In this document: positions 1 to 9,291 of the stretch, piece after piece
Numbering within the stretch: position 1 is the stretch's first letter
How the letters are laid out: each line of letters starts with the position of its first letter
Source of the DNA: Granulosicoccus sp045110515
GTDB taxonomy: Bacteria > Pseudomonadota > Gammaproteobacteria > Granulosicoccales > Granulosicoccaceae
Assembly (NCBI GenBank): GCA_045110515.1
Contig: JBGCGD010000005.1
Location: 54,621 to 118,620 of the forward strand
Reading direction: 5' to 3'
DNA: 64,000 nt
Translations under genes and position numbers: made by a program
Notes under the pieces: model-generated
What the model saw: the letters and a program-made list of their open reading frames with translations, nothing else
What the model was told of the DNA's origin: nothing
Database searches by the model: none

Positions 1-550
1 GTTGTGTGCTTAGGTCTGTTGGACGTGTGTCGGGAGACTTTCCATCCATAACACCTGTGCTTTCCCCAGTGTAGAGAGCGCTGTCTTGTAGCACGATAAT
101 ATCGTAACGGGTGCTCAGCACACTAACTGCTGCTAACTGTTGCTGTTGCGCAAGGGTGGGGACCTGTGTATCGAGTGTTACTTTGTTAACAGTGATGTCG
201 ATAAAATCTGCTTCGCCACGACTGGTATCCACTGTGCCGCCGGGAAATTCCAGAGAGACTTCCATGACTGTTTGCGATGGCACTGCCGGTACAGTACAAC
301 CCTTATCTGTATAGTTAAAGGTTGTAATTTTGCCCTGGTTACCGTCAATAGTTGTGACGGTTACTGAGGTATTAGAGATAGGTGCGAAAACGGAGACGCC
401 ACAAAATGTTTGATACGTCCCATCGTATTTCGTAAGAGTTGTCGTTTGTTCATCCTCCAGAGCACCCGTCGAAACGATTGAGGTGGAGCCGGAGCCACAC
501 GCACTCAATACCAAAGGGAAAATGATTGCAGCAACAATATTGCGATTCAT
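1..550 (-). CDS. Putative lipoprotein, partial (3' end outside window)
   Basis: An open frame runs on the minus strand from an ATG at 550 to the window edge with no stop, giving at least 183 residues. The N-terminus is a typical lipoprotein signal: MNRN, a hydrophobic core, then the lipobox LSAC followed by GSGS, so the mature protein should be a diacylglyceryl-modified envelope protein. The rest is rich in Thr, Val and Ser with predicted beta character and two further cysteines; I recognise no domain. It is transcribed divergently from the ABC importer at 877. The function is unknown; the lipoprotein assignment itself is fairly secure. Confidence 0.7.
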   Translation of the reverse strand, partial: MNRNIVAAIIFPLVLSACGSGSTSIVSTGALEDEQTTTLTKYDGTYQTFCGVSVFAPISNTSVTVTTIDGNQGKITTFNYTDKGCTVPAVPSQTVMEVSLEFPGGTVDTSRGEADFIDITVNKVTLDTQVPTLAQQQQLAAVSVLSTRYDIIVLQDSALYTGESTGVMDGKSPDTRPTDLSTQ

Positions 551-876
551 GTGCCTGACATCTCGTGAATTTGAGCGATAACAATTTTAAGATTGGTTCT
601 AGCCCCTAACTTCGATGTGCCGATTCACACGTGTATAGGAAACCAAAACCGTACATTAAGGATGATTATTACCTTGCTGTTTCGGGGCCATTTCCGCCTC
701 GCAGTTAACCTGTGGACGTTATATGTGGGCATCGGACACCCTTAAGCCTTGCTGGCACTGATTAGAAAGGCGTTTGACAAGAGTCAGGGAATGGCTTGAT
801 TTGCGTTTGAAATGCAGGCATTCTCGAAGGAAGAATAATTAGAATTCACCGTTCACCACACCACGGAGTGAGTTAT
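551..876. other. Divergent intergenic region
   Basis: This stretch of about 325 bases separates the lipoprotein gene (minus) from the ABC operon (plus) and must hold both promoters. A TTGACA lies at 774-779, but no good -10 box sits 16-18 bases further on. No convincing ORF, hairpin terminator or repeat was seen. GGAG at 865-868 is the ribosome-binding site for the ATG at 877. Confidence 0.4.
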
Positions 877-1905
877 ATGAAGAAGTCTCGTCTACTGTTT
901 TTGGCACCCTTTGTAGTCGCCGGTAGTGTTAGTTCACCGTTACACGCTGCCGAAAAATTAACTTATTACTGCAGTGCTCAAGAGGACTGGTGCCAGATAA
1001 TGGCAACGGGATTCGAAGAGGCCACTGGTATTAAAGTAAGCATGACCAGAAAGAGTTCTGGTGAAACGCTTGCTCAAATTAAGGCCGAGTCCAGTAATCC
1101 TAAAGGGGATATCTGGTGGGGCGGTACTGGCGATCCTCACCTGCAAGCAGCCGAAGAGGGTTTAACTGATGCCTATGAATCGCCGTTGAATGGGGAGCAA
1201 AATGATTGGGCTATTAAGCAGGCTGCCTCCGCAGATTTTAAGACCATGGGAATCTACTCGGGTGCCTTGGGTTATGGCTATAACGAAGACGTCCTAAAAG
1301 CTAATAATCTACCGATTCCTGCATGTTGGGCCGACCTTCTCAAGCCTGAATACAAAGGCCATGTGCAGATGGCTAATCCAAACTCATCGGGCACGGCTTA
1401 CACCACTCTGGCTACCATCGTGCAGCTTTTTGGTGAAGATGAAGGTTTCGAGTTCATGAAAGGGCTACATAAGAATATCAATCAGTACACCAAATCAGGG
1501 TCAGCACCTATCAAGGCAGCCGCACGTGGAGAAAACACGATTGGTATCGTGTTCATGCACGATGCTGTGAAGCAGGCTGCATCCGGATTCCCCATTAAAG
1601 TTGTGGCTCCGTGTGAAGGTACTGGCTATGAGATTGGTGGCATGAGTTTAATTAAGGACAGCCGCAACCCAGAAAATGCTAAGAAGTTTTTTGATTGGGC
1701 GCTCAGTGCGGAGGTGCAAACCCGTGCGCTGGAAGTGAAAGCGTTTCAGGTGATGTCAAACAAGAATGCAACCAGTTCGCCAATGGCGCCTGACCTTGCG
1801 TCTATTAAGTTGATTGACTACGACTTTAAAAAATATGGATCTTCAGCAGAGCGCAAGCGTCTACTGAAAAAGTGGGACGATGAAGTTTCAGTTCTACCTC
1901 AATAA
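877..1905 (+). CDS. ABC transporter periplasmic substrate-binding protein (AfuA/FbpA type)
   Basis: This is a periplasmic binding protein of the iron(III)/small-solute family (COG1840-like), 342 residues from the ATG at 877. I prefer that start to the in-frame GTG at 868 because GGAG (865-868) is spaced correctly for it and the protein then begins MKKSRLL. A signal peptide ends at LHA|AEK. The mature protein has the fold's usual landmarks: GDIWWGGTGD, an aromatic cluster and a C-terminal lobe with EVKAFQVMSN. Two cysteines (YYCSAQEDWC) lie near the mature N-terminus. It is followed after 39 bases by the permease and then the ATPase. The ligand could be Fe3+, but close families bind phosphonates or other small anions, so I leave it open. 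Confidence 0.85.
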   Translation: MKKSRLLFLAPFVVAGSVSSPLHAAEKLTYYCSAQEDWCQIMATGFEEATGIKVSMTRKSSGETLAQIKAESSNPKGDIWWGGTGDPHLQAAEEGLTDAYESPLNGEQNDWAIKQAASADFKTMGIYSGALGYGYNEDVLKANNLPIPACWADLLKPEYKGHVQMANPNSSGTAYTTLATIVQLFGEDEGFEFMKGLHKNINQYTKSGSAPIKAAARGENTIGIVFMHDAVKQAASGFPIKVVAPCEGTGYEIGGMSLIKDSRNPENAKKFFDWALSAEVQTRALEVKAFQVMSNKNATSSPMAPDLASIKLIDYDFKKYGSSAERKRLLKKWDDEVSVLPQ

Positions 1906-1944
1906 TTAAATATTATTTCCATACTTAATAAACAAGGCTGATAC

Positions 1945-4140
1945 ATGAACAAGAGCACGTGGTGGTGGCTTGTTCTAGGCCTAATCGGATTCTGCATACT
2001 GCCTTGGTATGTGCAAGAAGACGGTTTTTGGGGATTCGAATGGCTAGTCGATGGCTATCCATTCGATCCCGATTATGCACCGGGACTGTTCCTTATATTG
2101 CAAGGGGAAAAGCTCTGGCTTGCACCCATTACTGTGTGGCTACTGCTGCCAATCGTTACGCTGGGTTTCTCCGGTCGCTCCGATCGGTACGCGGCCAATG
2201 TGTTGTTGCTCACAGGGCTATTGGGCCTGTCATGGTTAGCGATCCAAGGCTACTCTATCGGATTGCGAGGTTGGAACTACGAAGCCTTAACGGCGTTGTT
2301 CGGCCCCCTTGACGATCGCCAATTCGGCATGGGGTCCGGGGCATTGCTAGTCGCCGCATCTTTCTTATTTCTTCTGACCACGGGTATTGCCGGTCGCGGT
2401 GCGGTAAACGGCGATATTTTTGTGGTTGGCGCGATCGGGCTGATCATAGCCATGGTCACCGTCTTCATTTTCTTCCCCATCGTTCAAATGTTGTCTAGTG
2501 CTTTGCGTGACAACGATGGTGTCTACTCTTTGGGTATATTTGCTTCCAAATTTTTTGATAATAAAATATGGGGGTTGAGTTGTATTCAGGGTGGTACGCG
2601 CTGTGGAGTGGCTTGGAATTCCCTGTTTTTAGCTATTCTTGTTGGATTCTCGACTACGGCGTTAGGGTTGGCGTTTGCCTTGGTGGCAACTCGTTCCGGT
2701 TTCAGATACGGCAAAATGCTGCGGGCACTAACGGTACTGCCCATCATTACCCCGCCTTTTGTTATTGGTCTGGCCATCATTTTGTTGTTCGGACTCTCAG
2801 GGAGTATCACGCAGTTTGTCGCTGATCTTTTCGATTTGCAGCCAACGCGTTGGATTTATGGCTTGCCGGGTATCTATATCGCCCAGATGCTGTCTTTTAC
2901 GCCCATCGCCTTCCTCGTGCTCATTGGCGTTGTTGAGGGTGTCAGTCCCTCTATGGAAGAGGCGGCACAAACGTTAAGGGCGTCCAAGTGGCAGACGTTT
3001 CGCACAGTTTCTCTGCCGCTTATGAGGCCGGGTTTGGCTAATGCGTTTTTGTTAGGATTTATCGAAAGCATGGCTGACTTTGGTAACCCTCTGGTGTTAG
3101 GGGGCAACTATGATGTCTTGTCCACCGAAATATTCTTTGCCATTGTGGGTGCGCAGAACGATCAAGGAAAAGCTGCAGTTCTAGCAATTGCCTTGTTGAT
3201 ATTCACGTTAACGGCGTTTTATGCCCAACGACGCTGGTTGGGTAATAAGTCTTACACAACCAAAACGGGTAAGGGTGATGGTGGTATGCATGTTCTGTTA
3301 CCCAAAAGGATATTGATGCCTTGTTACTTCATCGTCCTGACTTGGGGTACGTTTACGATCACTGTCTATGGAATGATCCTTTACGGCGGGTTTGTTGAGA
3401 CTTGGGGGCTGAACAACACCCTTACGTTTAAACACTACATAACCGCCTTCGGTATTGGGTTTAATGACTTTGGCCTTCACTTCAAGGGCGCTGCATGGGA
3501 CTCTTTCTGGACGACGCTCAAAATTGCAGCGACGGCTGCACCGTTAACTGCCATTGTCGGATTATTAACGGCCTGGTTGTTAGTCCGGCAAAACTTCGCA
3601 GGCAAACAGGCATTTGAGTTTGGCACCATGCTGAGTTTTGCTATCCCGGGCACGGTTATCGGTGTGAGTTATATTCTCGCGTTTAATGTGCCTCCCATAG
3701 AGTTGACGGGTACAGGCGCTATTCTCGTTATCAGTTTTATCTTTCGCAACATGCCTGTTGGGGTTAGGGCAGGGATCGCCTCAATGTCTCAAATAGATAA
3801 AAGCCTTGATGAAGCATCGTTGACCTTGGGGGCGAATACTTGGAGAACGTTCACGAGAATAATCTTACCTTTAATGCGGCCAGCTATTTTGGCAGCGCTG
3901 GTGTTCAGTTTTGTTCGGGCTATGACAGCGATCAGTGCCGTTATCTTCTTGGTGAGTGCGGAGTACAACATGGCCACGAGCTACATTATTGGACGGGTTG
4001 AGAACAATGACTACGGCATCGCAATCGCATATTCCTCCGTCCTTATAGTTGTCATGCTCACTGTGGTTGCACTCATGCAGCTATTAGTGGGGCGGGCGAA
4101 TACTCGCCGCAGACTTTCCCAGTCTGGATCAAACGGTTAA
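1945..4140 (+). CDS. ABC transporter permease, two fused permease domains (FbpB/ThiP type)
   Basis: This inner-membrane permease of 731 residues carries two complete BPD_transp_1 domains in one chain. The two EAA cytoplasmic loops that contact the ATPase are visible: MEEAAQTLRASKWQTF near residue 337 and LDEASLTLGANTWRTF near residue 619, both followed by PLMRP. About 170 residues of extra transmembrane sequence precede the first domain, longer than classical FbpB (roughly 500-550 residues). With the preceding binding protein and the following ATPase it forms a complete importer; the fused chain replaces a permease heterodimer. The next gene starts 13 bases after the stop. The substrate is unresolved (Fe3+ or a phosphonate-like anion). 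Confidence 0.88.
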   Translation: MNKSTWWWLVLGLIGFCILPWYVQEDGFWGFEWLVDGYPFDPDYAPGLFLILQGEKLWLAPITVWLLLPIVTLGFSGRSDRYAANVLLLTGLLGLSWLAIQGYSIGLRGWNYEALTALFGPLDDRQFGMGSGALLVAASFLFLLTTGIAGRGAVNGDIFVVGAIGLIIAMVTVFIFFPIVQMLSSALRDNDGVYSLGIFASKFFDNKIWGLSCIQGGTRCGVAWNSLFLAILVGFSTTALGLAFALVATRSGFRYGKMLRALTVLPIITPPFVIGLAIILLFGLSGSITQFVADLFDLQPTRWIYGLPGIYIAQMLSFTPIAFLVLIGVVEGVSPSMEEAAQTLRASKWQTFRTVSLPLMRPGLANAFLLGFIESMADFGNPLVLGGNYDVLSTEIFFAIVGAQNDQGKAAVLAIALLIFTLTAFYAQRRWLGNKSYTTKTGKGDGGMHVLLPKRILMPCYFIVLTWGTFTITVYGMILYGGFVETWGLNNTLTFKHYITAFGIGFNDFGLHFKGAAWDSFWTTLKIAATAAPLTAIVGLLTAWLLVRQNFAGKQAFEFGTMLSFAIPGTVIGVSYILAFNVPPIELTGTGAILVISFIFRNMPVGVRAGIASMSQIDKSLDEASLTLGANTWRTFTRIILPLMRPAILAALVFSFVRAMTAISAVIFLVSAEYNMATSYIIGRVENNDYGIAIAYSSVLIVVMLTVVALMQLLVGRANTRRRLSQSGSNG

Positions 4141-4153
4141 TCCCGGAAACGCT

Positions 4154-5233
4154 ATGAGTCAAACCCAATTCGGAAGTAAGGCTGCATCGGTTGAGTTTCA
4201 GCATGTCAATAAAATTTATGGCAAAACTGTCACCGCGGTGGACGATGTATCGCTACAGGTAGATGCTGGTGAACTTGTCACCTTGTTAGGACCTTCGGGG
4301 TGCGGAAAGACAACAACACTTCGAATGATCGCTGGTTTGGAGATGGCTAGTAGTGGAACCATCAAAATCGGTGATACGGATGTTACCAATGTGCCTGCAA
4401 CCGATCGCGACGTATCTATGGTTTTCCAGTCTTATGCACTGTTTCCGCACATGACGGTTTTGGAGAACGTCTCGTACGGGCTGCGAATTTCTAAAATGAA
4501 GAAATCGGAGATTGTAGATCGTGCGCAGTCTGGTCTCGAGTTGGTAGGGTTGGCTGGCTATGGGGCCAGGTTACCCAGCGAACTATCAGGTGGGCAGCAG
4601 CAACGTGTCGCTGTCGCTAGAGCACTAGTGCTGGAGCCGCAGGTTCTACTCTTTGATGAACCACTCTCCAATCTTGATGCAAAGCTGCGCAGACAAGTCA
4701 GAGAGGATATCCGAGAGATTCAAACTAAATTGGGGTTAACCGTCGTGTATGTGACACATGATCAAGAAGAGGCATTAGCCGTGTCTGATCGAATCATTGT
4801 TATGAACAATGCTGTCATTGCACAAATTGGTGCGCCGCGAGAACTGTATGCCCAGCCTGTCAATGAGTTTGTCGCAGACTTTATCGGTGAAGCAAATTTA
4901 TTTGATGCGAAAATTTTAGAGGTAGATGGTTCTACGGCAAAGGTCGACATTGGCGGCATGCTGCTTGATATGGATGCTAATGGAAACACCCAGGGGAATG
5001 CTCGCTTGGCGGTGCGCCCACAAGCCATAAGCCTACATGATTCCGGAGCACCCAACAGTTTGGCCGGTGTTGTATTAAAAGCATCGTATGCCGGAAGTCA
5101 CATGGAATATCAAGTTGATACAGCTGCCGGCCAAATTTTCGTTGTCTCTGATGCGGATACCGACCGCTCTGCTGGAGATCACATCTGCTTAACGTTTAGA
5201 GCTAAAGGCCCGGTGCTGTTACCACCAGTATGA
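4154..5233 (+). CDS. ABC transporter ATP-binding protein (FbpC/PotA type)
   Basis: This 359-residue ATPase energises the importer encoded by the two preceding genes. It shows Walker A GPSGCGKTT (about residues 46-54), Q-loop VFQSYALFPH, signature LSGGQQQRVAVARAL (from about 143), Walker B VLLFDEP and the H-loop VTHDQEEA. The C-terminal 110 or so residues form a TOBE-type regulatory domain (LAVRPQAISL). The Q-loop neighbourhood and TOBE domain are typical of Fe3+, spermidine/putrescine and phosphonate importers. The gene ends 27 bases from the convergent aminotransferase gene; I see no clear terminator hairpin between them. Confidence 0.9.
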   Translation: MSQTQFGSKAASVEFQHVNKIYGKTVTAVDDVSLQVDAGELVTLLGPSGCGKTTTLRMIAGLEMASSGTIKIGDTDVTNVPATDRDVSMVFQSYALFPHMTVLENVSYGLRISKMKKSEIVDRAQSGLELVGLAGYGARLPSELSGGQQQRVAVARALVLEPQVLLFDEPLSNLDAKLRRQVREDIREIQTKLGLTVVYVTHDQEEALAVSDRIIVMNNAVIAQIGAPRELYAQPVNEFVADFIGEANLFDAKILEVDGSTAKVDIGGMLLDMDANGNTQGNARLAVRPQAISLHDSGAPNSLAGVVLKASYAGSHMEYQVDTAAGQIFVVSDADTDRSAGDHICLTFRAKGPVLLPPV

Positions 5234-5259
5234 GCGTCCTATAAACATGTAACTAAGCA

Positions 5260-6630
5260 CTATCCCAAAACCTTATTGATGGATTTTGCGGTTGCGTCAA
5301 CGATGATATCCGCTTCGCTTTTGCTGAGGCAAAAAGGAGGCGCAAACCCCAGGATGTCACCTTGCGGCATTGCTCGGGCAATGACACCTTTGTTAAGCAT
5401 TGCCGCAACGACTGATGGGCCTATCTTCTGACTGACATCAAAAAAGGTCAGATTCTCTTTGTCCTTTACTAGTTCTACCGCGCACAACATACCTTCGCCT
5501 CTAACGTCTCCAACATTGGGGTGGTCGTTTAAAGCAGAGCGCATGGCATCATTAAGGTATTTTCCAGTTTCTCCAGCGTTATTTACTAAATTTAGTGAAT
5601 CGATAAGTTGCAAATTTGCAACGCCTGCCGCTGCGCAGATAGGATGCGCAGAATATGTCCAGCCATGCCCGATGGGGCCGTACATATCGGTTCCTTCCAC
5701 AAGGACCTTCCACATTTTTTCAGACACAATTGATCCTGATAGTGGAGCGTAGGCTGATGTGAGGCCTTTAGCGATAGTTATTAAATCAGGTTCCATGTCA
5801 TAGTGTGTAGAGCCAAACATGCTGCCTAGTCGGCCAAACCCGGTAACTACTTCATCTGCGATAAGCAGTATGTCGTGTTTGTTAAGTACTGCTTGAATCG
5901 CTTTCCAATAACCTTTGGGCGGGGGTACGATTCCACCCGTACCCAAAACAGGTTCACCAATGAATGCGGCAATGGTATCCGCACCTTCGCGCTGTATGAG
6001 ATCTTCCAGTTGCTGTGCGCAGAAAGCAGAGAACGCCTCTTCGCTCATTGATCTATCTTGACGATGATAGTAGTAGGGAGCTTCGGTATGTAAAACCTGC
6101 GAAAACGGCAGATCGAACTTTTTATGGAAAAGTTCCAAGCCTGTTAGCGAACCGGTCATCAGACCAGAGCCGTGGTAACCCCTCCAGCGGGAAATGATCT
6201 TCTTTTTTTCGGGTCTGTTTAATACGTTGTTGTAGTACCAAACAAGTTTAATATTGGTCTCGTTGGCGTCTGAACCCGACAACCCGAAGTACACACGGCT
6301 CATAGAGTCTGGGGCACGGTCGATAATCATCTTAGACAAGGTAATCGAGGCTTCGGTACCGTGCCCGACATACGAGTGGTAGTAGCTTAATTCCTTTGCC
6401 TGCTCAGCAATCGCATCTGATATTTCTTGCCTGCCATAGCCTGCGTTTACACAATATAAACCAGCGAATGCGTCAAGAAACGCTTTTTCATCTCGGTCGC
6501 GAATGTAAACACCTTCGCCACCTGTAATAATTCGACTACCGATTTCTCCGCGAGCAAACTGGCCCAGATGCGTTGACGCATGGAAAAAATTATCCTGATC
6601 CCATTGGCTGAGCTGATCGTTTTTGAGCAT
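5260..6630 (-). CDS. Class III omega-aminotransferase (PLP)
   Basis: A 456-residue class III aminotransferase, the family that moves amino groups from omega-amino acids, diamines or beta-alanine/taurine to pyruvate or 2-oxoglutarate. The N-terminal pattern (HLGQFARGEIGSRIITGGEG, then DAFAGLYCVNAGYGR) resembles putrescine- and omega-amino-acid:pyruvate transaminases such as SpuC. The PLP site is visible: LIADEVVTGFGRLG with its conserved Asp, and the Schiff-base lysine in ITIAKGLTSAYAPLSG near residue 288. AAGGA-like sequence precedes the ATG at 6630. It is divergent from the thiolase and close to a guanidinobutyrase-like ureohydrolase, so GABA, putrescine or a similar amine is a reasonable but unproven substrate. 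Confidence 0.87.
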   Translation of the reverse strand: MLKNDQLSQWDQDNFFHASTHLGQFARGEIGSRIITGGEGVYIRDRDEKAFLDAFAGLYCVNAGYGRQEISDAIAEQAKELSYYHSYVGHGTEASITLSKMIIDRAPDSMSRVYFGLSGSDANETNIKLVWYYNNVLNRPEKKKIISRWRGYHGSGLMTGSLTGLELFHKKFDLPFSQVLHTEAPYYYHRQDRSMSEEAFSAFCAQQLEDLIQREGADTIAAFIGEPVLGTGGIVPPPKGYWKAIQAVLNKHDILLIADEVVTGFGRLGSMFGSTHYDMEPDLITIAKGLTSAYAPLSGSIVSEKMWKVLVEGTDMYGPIGHGWTYSAHPICAAAGVANLQLIDSLNLVNNAGETGKYLNDAMRSALNDHPNVGDVRGEGMLCAVELVKDKENLTFFDVSQKIGPSVVAAMLNKGVIARAMPQGDILGFAPPFCLSKSEADIIVDATAKSINKVLG

Positions 6631-6819
6631 TGAGCGAGTTCCTTACAAGTTTGGCTTAGACCTGACGGGTGTTAGTGAATTTCGTCGGTATTTGCCGAAA
6701 TGGTACCAGACACAACGGCATAGAATGCTCGTGCGTGCTGTAAGTAAATTTTGCTAGCCATTGAAGTTGAAGGGCTTGCCGGTACAATGAGTTCAAGCTC
6801 ACACATCTGTAGAGAAGCC

Positions 6820-8004
6820 ATGAAAGAGGCAGTAATTGTATCGACCGCTCGTACACCTATCGGTATGGCCTATAGGGGTGCATTGAATTACATTAAGTCC
6901 CCCACGATGGCGGCTCATGCCATATCCCATGCAGTGAGTCGAGCGGGTGTTGATCATGCAGAAATTGAAGATGTGGTCTTAGGTTCAGTGCTGACGGCCG
7001 GTACTGCTGGAATGAATATCGCGCGATTGTCGAGTTTGGCTGCCGGACTGCCGGTTAGCGTATCCGCGCAAACTATAGACAGGCAATGCTCGTCAGGATT
7101 AATGGCGATAGCCACGGCGGCCAAGCAAATAATGATTGACGGACAAGACGTGGTCGTTGCCGGTGGCCAGGAAAATATTTCAGCGGTTCAGAGTAACTAT
7201 ATGCAGTGGGCCTCCGATGAACGAGACCCCAACGTACTTGCATATCAGGAACACGCTTATATGCCTATGTTGCAGACAGCGGAGACAGTGGTCAGTCGCT
7301 ATGCCATTAGCCGTGAGGCACAAGACGAATATGCCGTCGTGTCGCAATCTCGTACTGCAGAAGCACAAGCCAGAGGTGCGTTTGATGATGAAATCGTTCC
7401 GATTAGCGCAACGAAAGTCATTAAAAATAAAGAGACCGGTGAAACATCCTTAGAAGAGATCACACTAACTAAAGATGAAGGTAACCGTCCTTCAACCACA
7501 TTAGAGACACTCGCAGGATTGAAACCGGTTATTGAGGGTGGAATGGTGACGGCCGGTAATGCAAGTCAGCTATCAGATGGAGCATCGGCTTGCGTTTTAA
7601 TGGAAGCGCAGCTTGCTTCTAAACGTGGACTTAGCCCGCTAGGAATATATCGTGGTATGGCTGTAGCGGGAAATGCGCCTGATGAAATGGGAATTGGGCC
7701 CATCCTAGCCATACCTAAGCTATTAAAAAACCATGGTTTGTCCATTAATGATATTGGCCTTTGGGAGCTAAATGAAGCGTTTGCCTGTCAGGTTTTATAT
7801 TGTCGTGATCACTTGGATATAGACCCGGACATCTACAATGTGAATGGTGGTGCAATATCAATTGGACATCCGTACGGAATGACGGGGGCACGGCAGGTAG
7901 GTCATGCGCTTATCGAAGGTAAGCGACGTGGTGTAAAGTACGTCGTTGTTTCAATGTGTGTTGGCGGCGGTATGGGCGCTGCCGGTTTGTTTGAAGTCGC
8001 GTAG
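6820..8004 (+). CDS. Thiolase (acetyl-CoA C-acyltransferase family)
   Basis: This 394-residue thiolase either makes or cleaves 3-ketoacyl-CoA. I start it at ATG 6820 (MKEAVIVSTARTPIG), the canonical family N-terminus, and not at the in-frame ATGs at 6751 or 6787. The three catalytic residues sit at standard positions: Cys90 in DRQCSSG, His350 in GHPYGMTGARQ and Cys380 in CVGGGMGAAG. Length and positions fit tetrameric acetyl-CoA acetyltransferase-type enzymes, but chain-length preference cannot be read from sequence. It lies between an aminotransferase and a ureohydrolase, suggesting a catabolic block in which carbon skeletons end as acetyl-CoA. Confidence 0.9.
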   Translation: MKEAVIVSTARTPIGMAYRGALNYIKSPTMAAHAISHAVSRAGVDHAEIEDVVLGSVLTAGTAGMNIARLSSLAAGLPVSVSAQTIDRQCSSGLMAIATAAKQIMIDGQDVVVAGGQENISAVQSNYMQWASDERDPNVLAYQEHAYMPMLQTAETVVSRYAISREAQDEYAVVSQSRTAEAQARGAFDDEIVPISATKVIKNKETGETSLEEITLTKDEGNRPSTTLETLAGLKPVIEGGMVTAGNASQLSDGASACVLMEAQLASKRGLSPLGIYRGMAVAGNAPDEMGIGPILAIPKLLKNHGLSINDIGLWELNEAFACQVLYCRDHLDIDPDIYNVNGGAISIGHPYGMTGARQVGHALIEGKRRGVKYVVVSMCVGGGMGAAGLFEVA

Positions 8005-8087
8005 ATTGATTCATTCGCTGACATCGAAAGTTTGCCTTTAATCGATTGCGCTCTGCACAGTATACAATTCGCATAGCTAAAAAAAAT

Positions 8088-9047
8088 ATGACTAACACAA
8101 CTCCATCAGATCAAGACGACCCAATGATGCGCCCGAGGTATGTTGGCGTTCCGACGTTTTTCCGGGCTCCGCTCAAAGAGAACCTGGAAGATGTTGATAT
8201 CGGAATCATCGGGGTTCCATTCGACGGTGGCGTAACAAGCCGGCCCGGTGCACGGCACGGACCCAGAGAGGTCCGCAATTTATCTACCATGGTTCGTATG
8301 ATTAATCAGGCCACAGGTGTCGCGCCGCATCAGCTTTGCAAAGTAGCCGATGTCGGTGATGCCTGGGTGCCGTCGCCGTTTGAACTCACGGGCAGCCACA
8401 AGAGTATTCAAGATTTTTTCGAGCGAGTCTGTGCCCGCAACATTATGCCGTTAGCAGTGGGGGGGGATCATTCGATTAGCCTGCCGATTTTACGAGCAGT
8501 CGCGGCTGAGCAGCCCGTCGGCATGATTCATATCGATGCACACTGTGATACTGGTGATGACTACATGGGCTCACGCTTTCATCATGGCGCACCGTTTAGT
8601 CGTGCAGTAGAAGAGGGGCTGCTTGATCCAAAGCGAACAGTCCAGATAGGTATTCGCGGATCAATAAACGATCGTAACTTATGGAAATTCAGTCATGACA
8701 GTGGCATGCGAGTTATCTACATGGAAGAGTTCTATCGGCTCGGTATCGATGCTGTTATTGCAGAAGCCCGGCGAGTAGTTGGCGATGGGCCAACCTATAT
8801 CAGTTTTGATATCGACAGTTTAGACCCCGCTTTTGCACCGGGTACCGGTACGCCTGAAATTGGCGGGCTTACGAGTCTAGAAGCGCAGATGCTAATCAGG
8901 GGTTGCCGGGGCTTGCACTGTGTAGGTGCGGACTTAGTCGAAGTATCCCCCGCGTTTGATGCTGCTGGAAACACATCGTTGGCAGGTGCAAATCTTTTGT
9001 TTGAACTGCTTTGCGTATTAAGTGAGGCAAAGCACGCACAACAGTAA
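8088..9047 (+). CDS. Agmatinase/guanidinobutyrase-family ureohydrolase
   Basis: A binuclear-manganese ureohydrolase of 319 residues from ATG 8088; the upstream in-frame TTG at 8046 would add 14 atypical residues. Metal-ligand motifs are complete: GGDHSISLPIL, DAHCDTGDD and SFDIDSLDPAFAPGTGTPE. The C-terminal run ADLVEVSPAFDAAGNTSLAGA closely follows Pseudomonas GbuA (4-guanidinobutyrase), as does the length. The enzyme should hydrolyse a guanidino compound to urea plus an amine. It lies 244 bases upstream of the proX-like gene and near an omega-aminotransferase, which would fit guanidinobutyrate to GABA to succinate semialdehyde. Agmatine and guanidinopropionate remain possible. Confidence 0.87.
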   Translation: MTNTTPSDQDDPMMRPRYVGVPTFFRAPLKENLEDVDIGIIGVPFDGGVTSRPGARHGPREVRNLSTMVRMINQATGVAPHQLCKVADVGDAWVPSPFELTGSHKSIQDFFERVCARNIMPLAVGGDHSISLPILRAVAAEQPVGMIHIDAHCDTGDDYMGSRFHHGAPFSRAVEEGLLDPKRTVQIGIRGSINDRNLWKFSHDSGMRVIYMEEFYRLGIDAVIAEARRVVGDGPTYISFDIDSLDPAFAPGTGTPEIGGLTSLEAQMLIRGCRGLHCVGADLVEVSPAFDAAGNTSLAGANLLFELLCVLSEAKHAQQ

Positions 9048-9220
9048 AAGGCATCGTCATGGAGCGATATGCTCCGTGAAAGTTCATAGAGTTTGCATTC
9101 GTTGTCAAACTTCTGTCTTTACTTGCTGAGTTGTCACTTTATTTTGCATCTGCGTCGTTGGAAATCTCATAATCGCACTTGAGGCTGGATGTTTAGCCTG
9201 TGAGACAGTAGGATCGTGGG

Positions 9221-9260
9221 GAGGTTAGAAAGTCTGAGCTCGAATCAGAGCCTCTTTTTT
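9221..9260 (+). terminator. Leader hairpin with T-tract upstream of proX-like gene
   Basis: GAGG (9221-9224) and TCTGA (9233-9237) can pair with TCAGA (9245-9249) and CCTC (9251-9254), followed by a run of T. The stem has a large one-sided bulge, so strength is uncertain. It ends about 30 bases before the ATG at 9292. It may end the upstream ureohydrolase transcript or act as an attenuator for the transporter. Confidence 0.35.
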
Positions 9261-9291
9261 ACACTTTAAAGTTGTACTACTGGAGAATAAA

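Noticed and set aside
573..586. GAGCGATAACAATT resembles half of the E. coli lac operator
   Set aside because: It lacks one base of the operator half and the symmetric second half, and there is no lacI or lac gene; most likely chance.
9048..9291. Guanidine or glycine riboswitch in the proX-like leader
   Set aside because: I looked for known conserved cores (for example paired ACGR loops) and did not find them; only a weak terminator-like hairpin remains.
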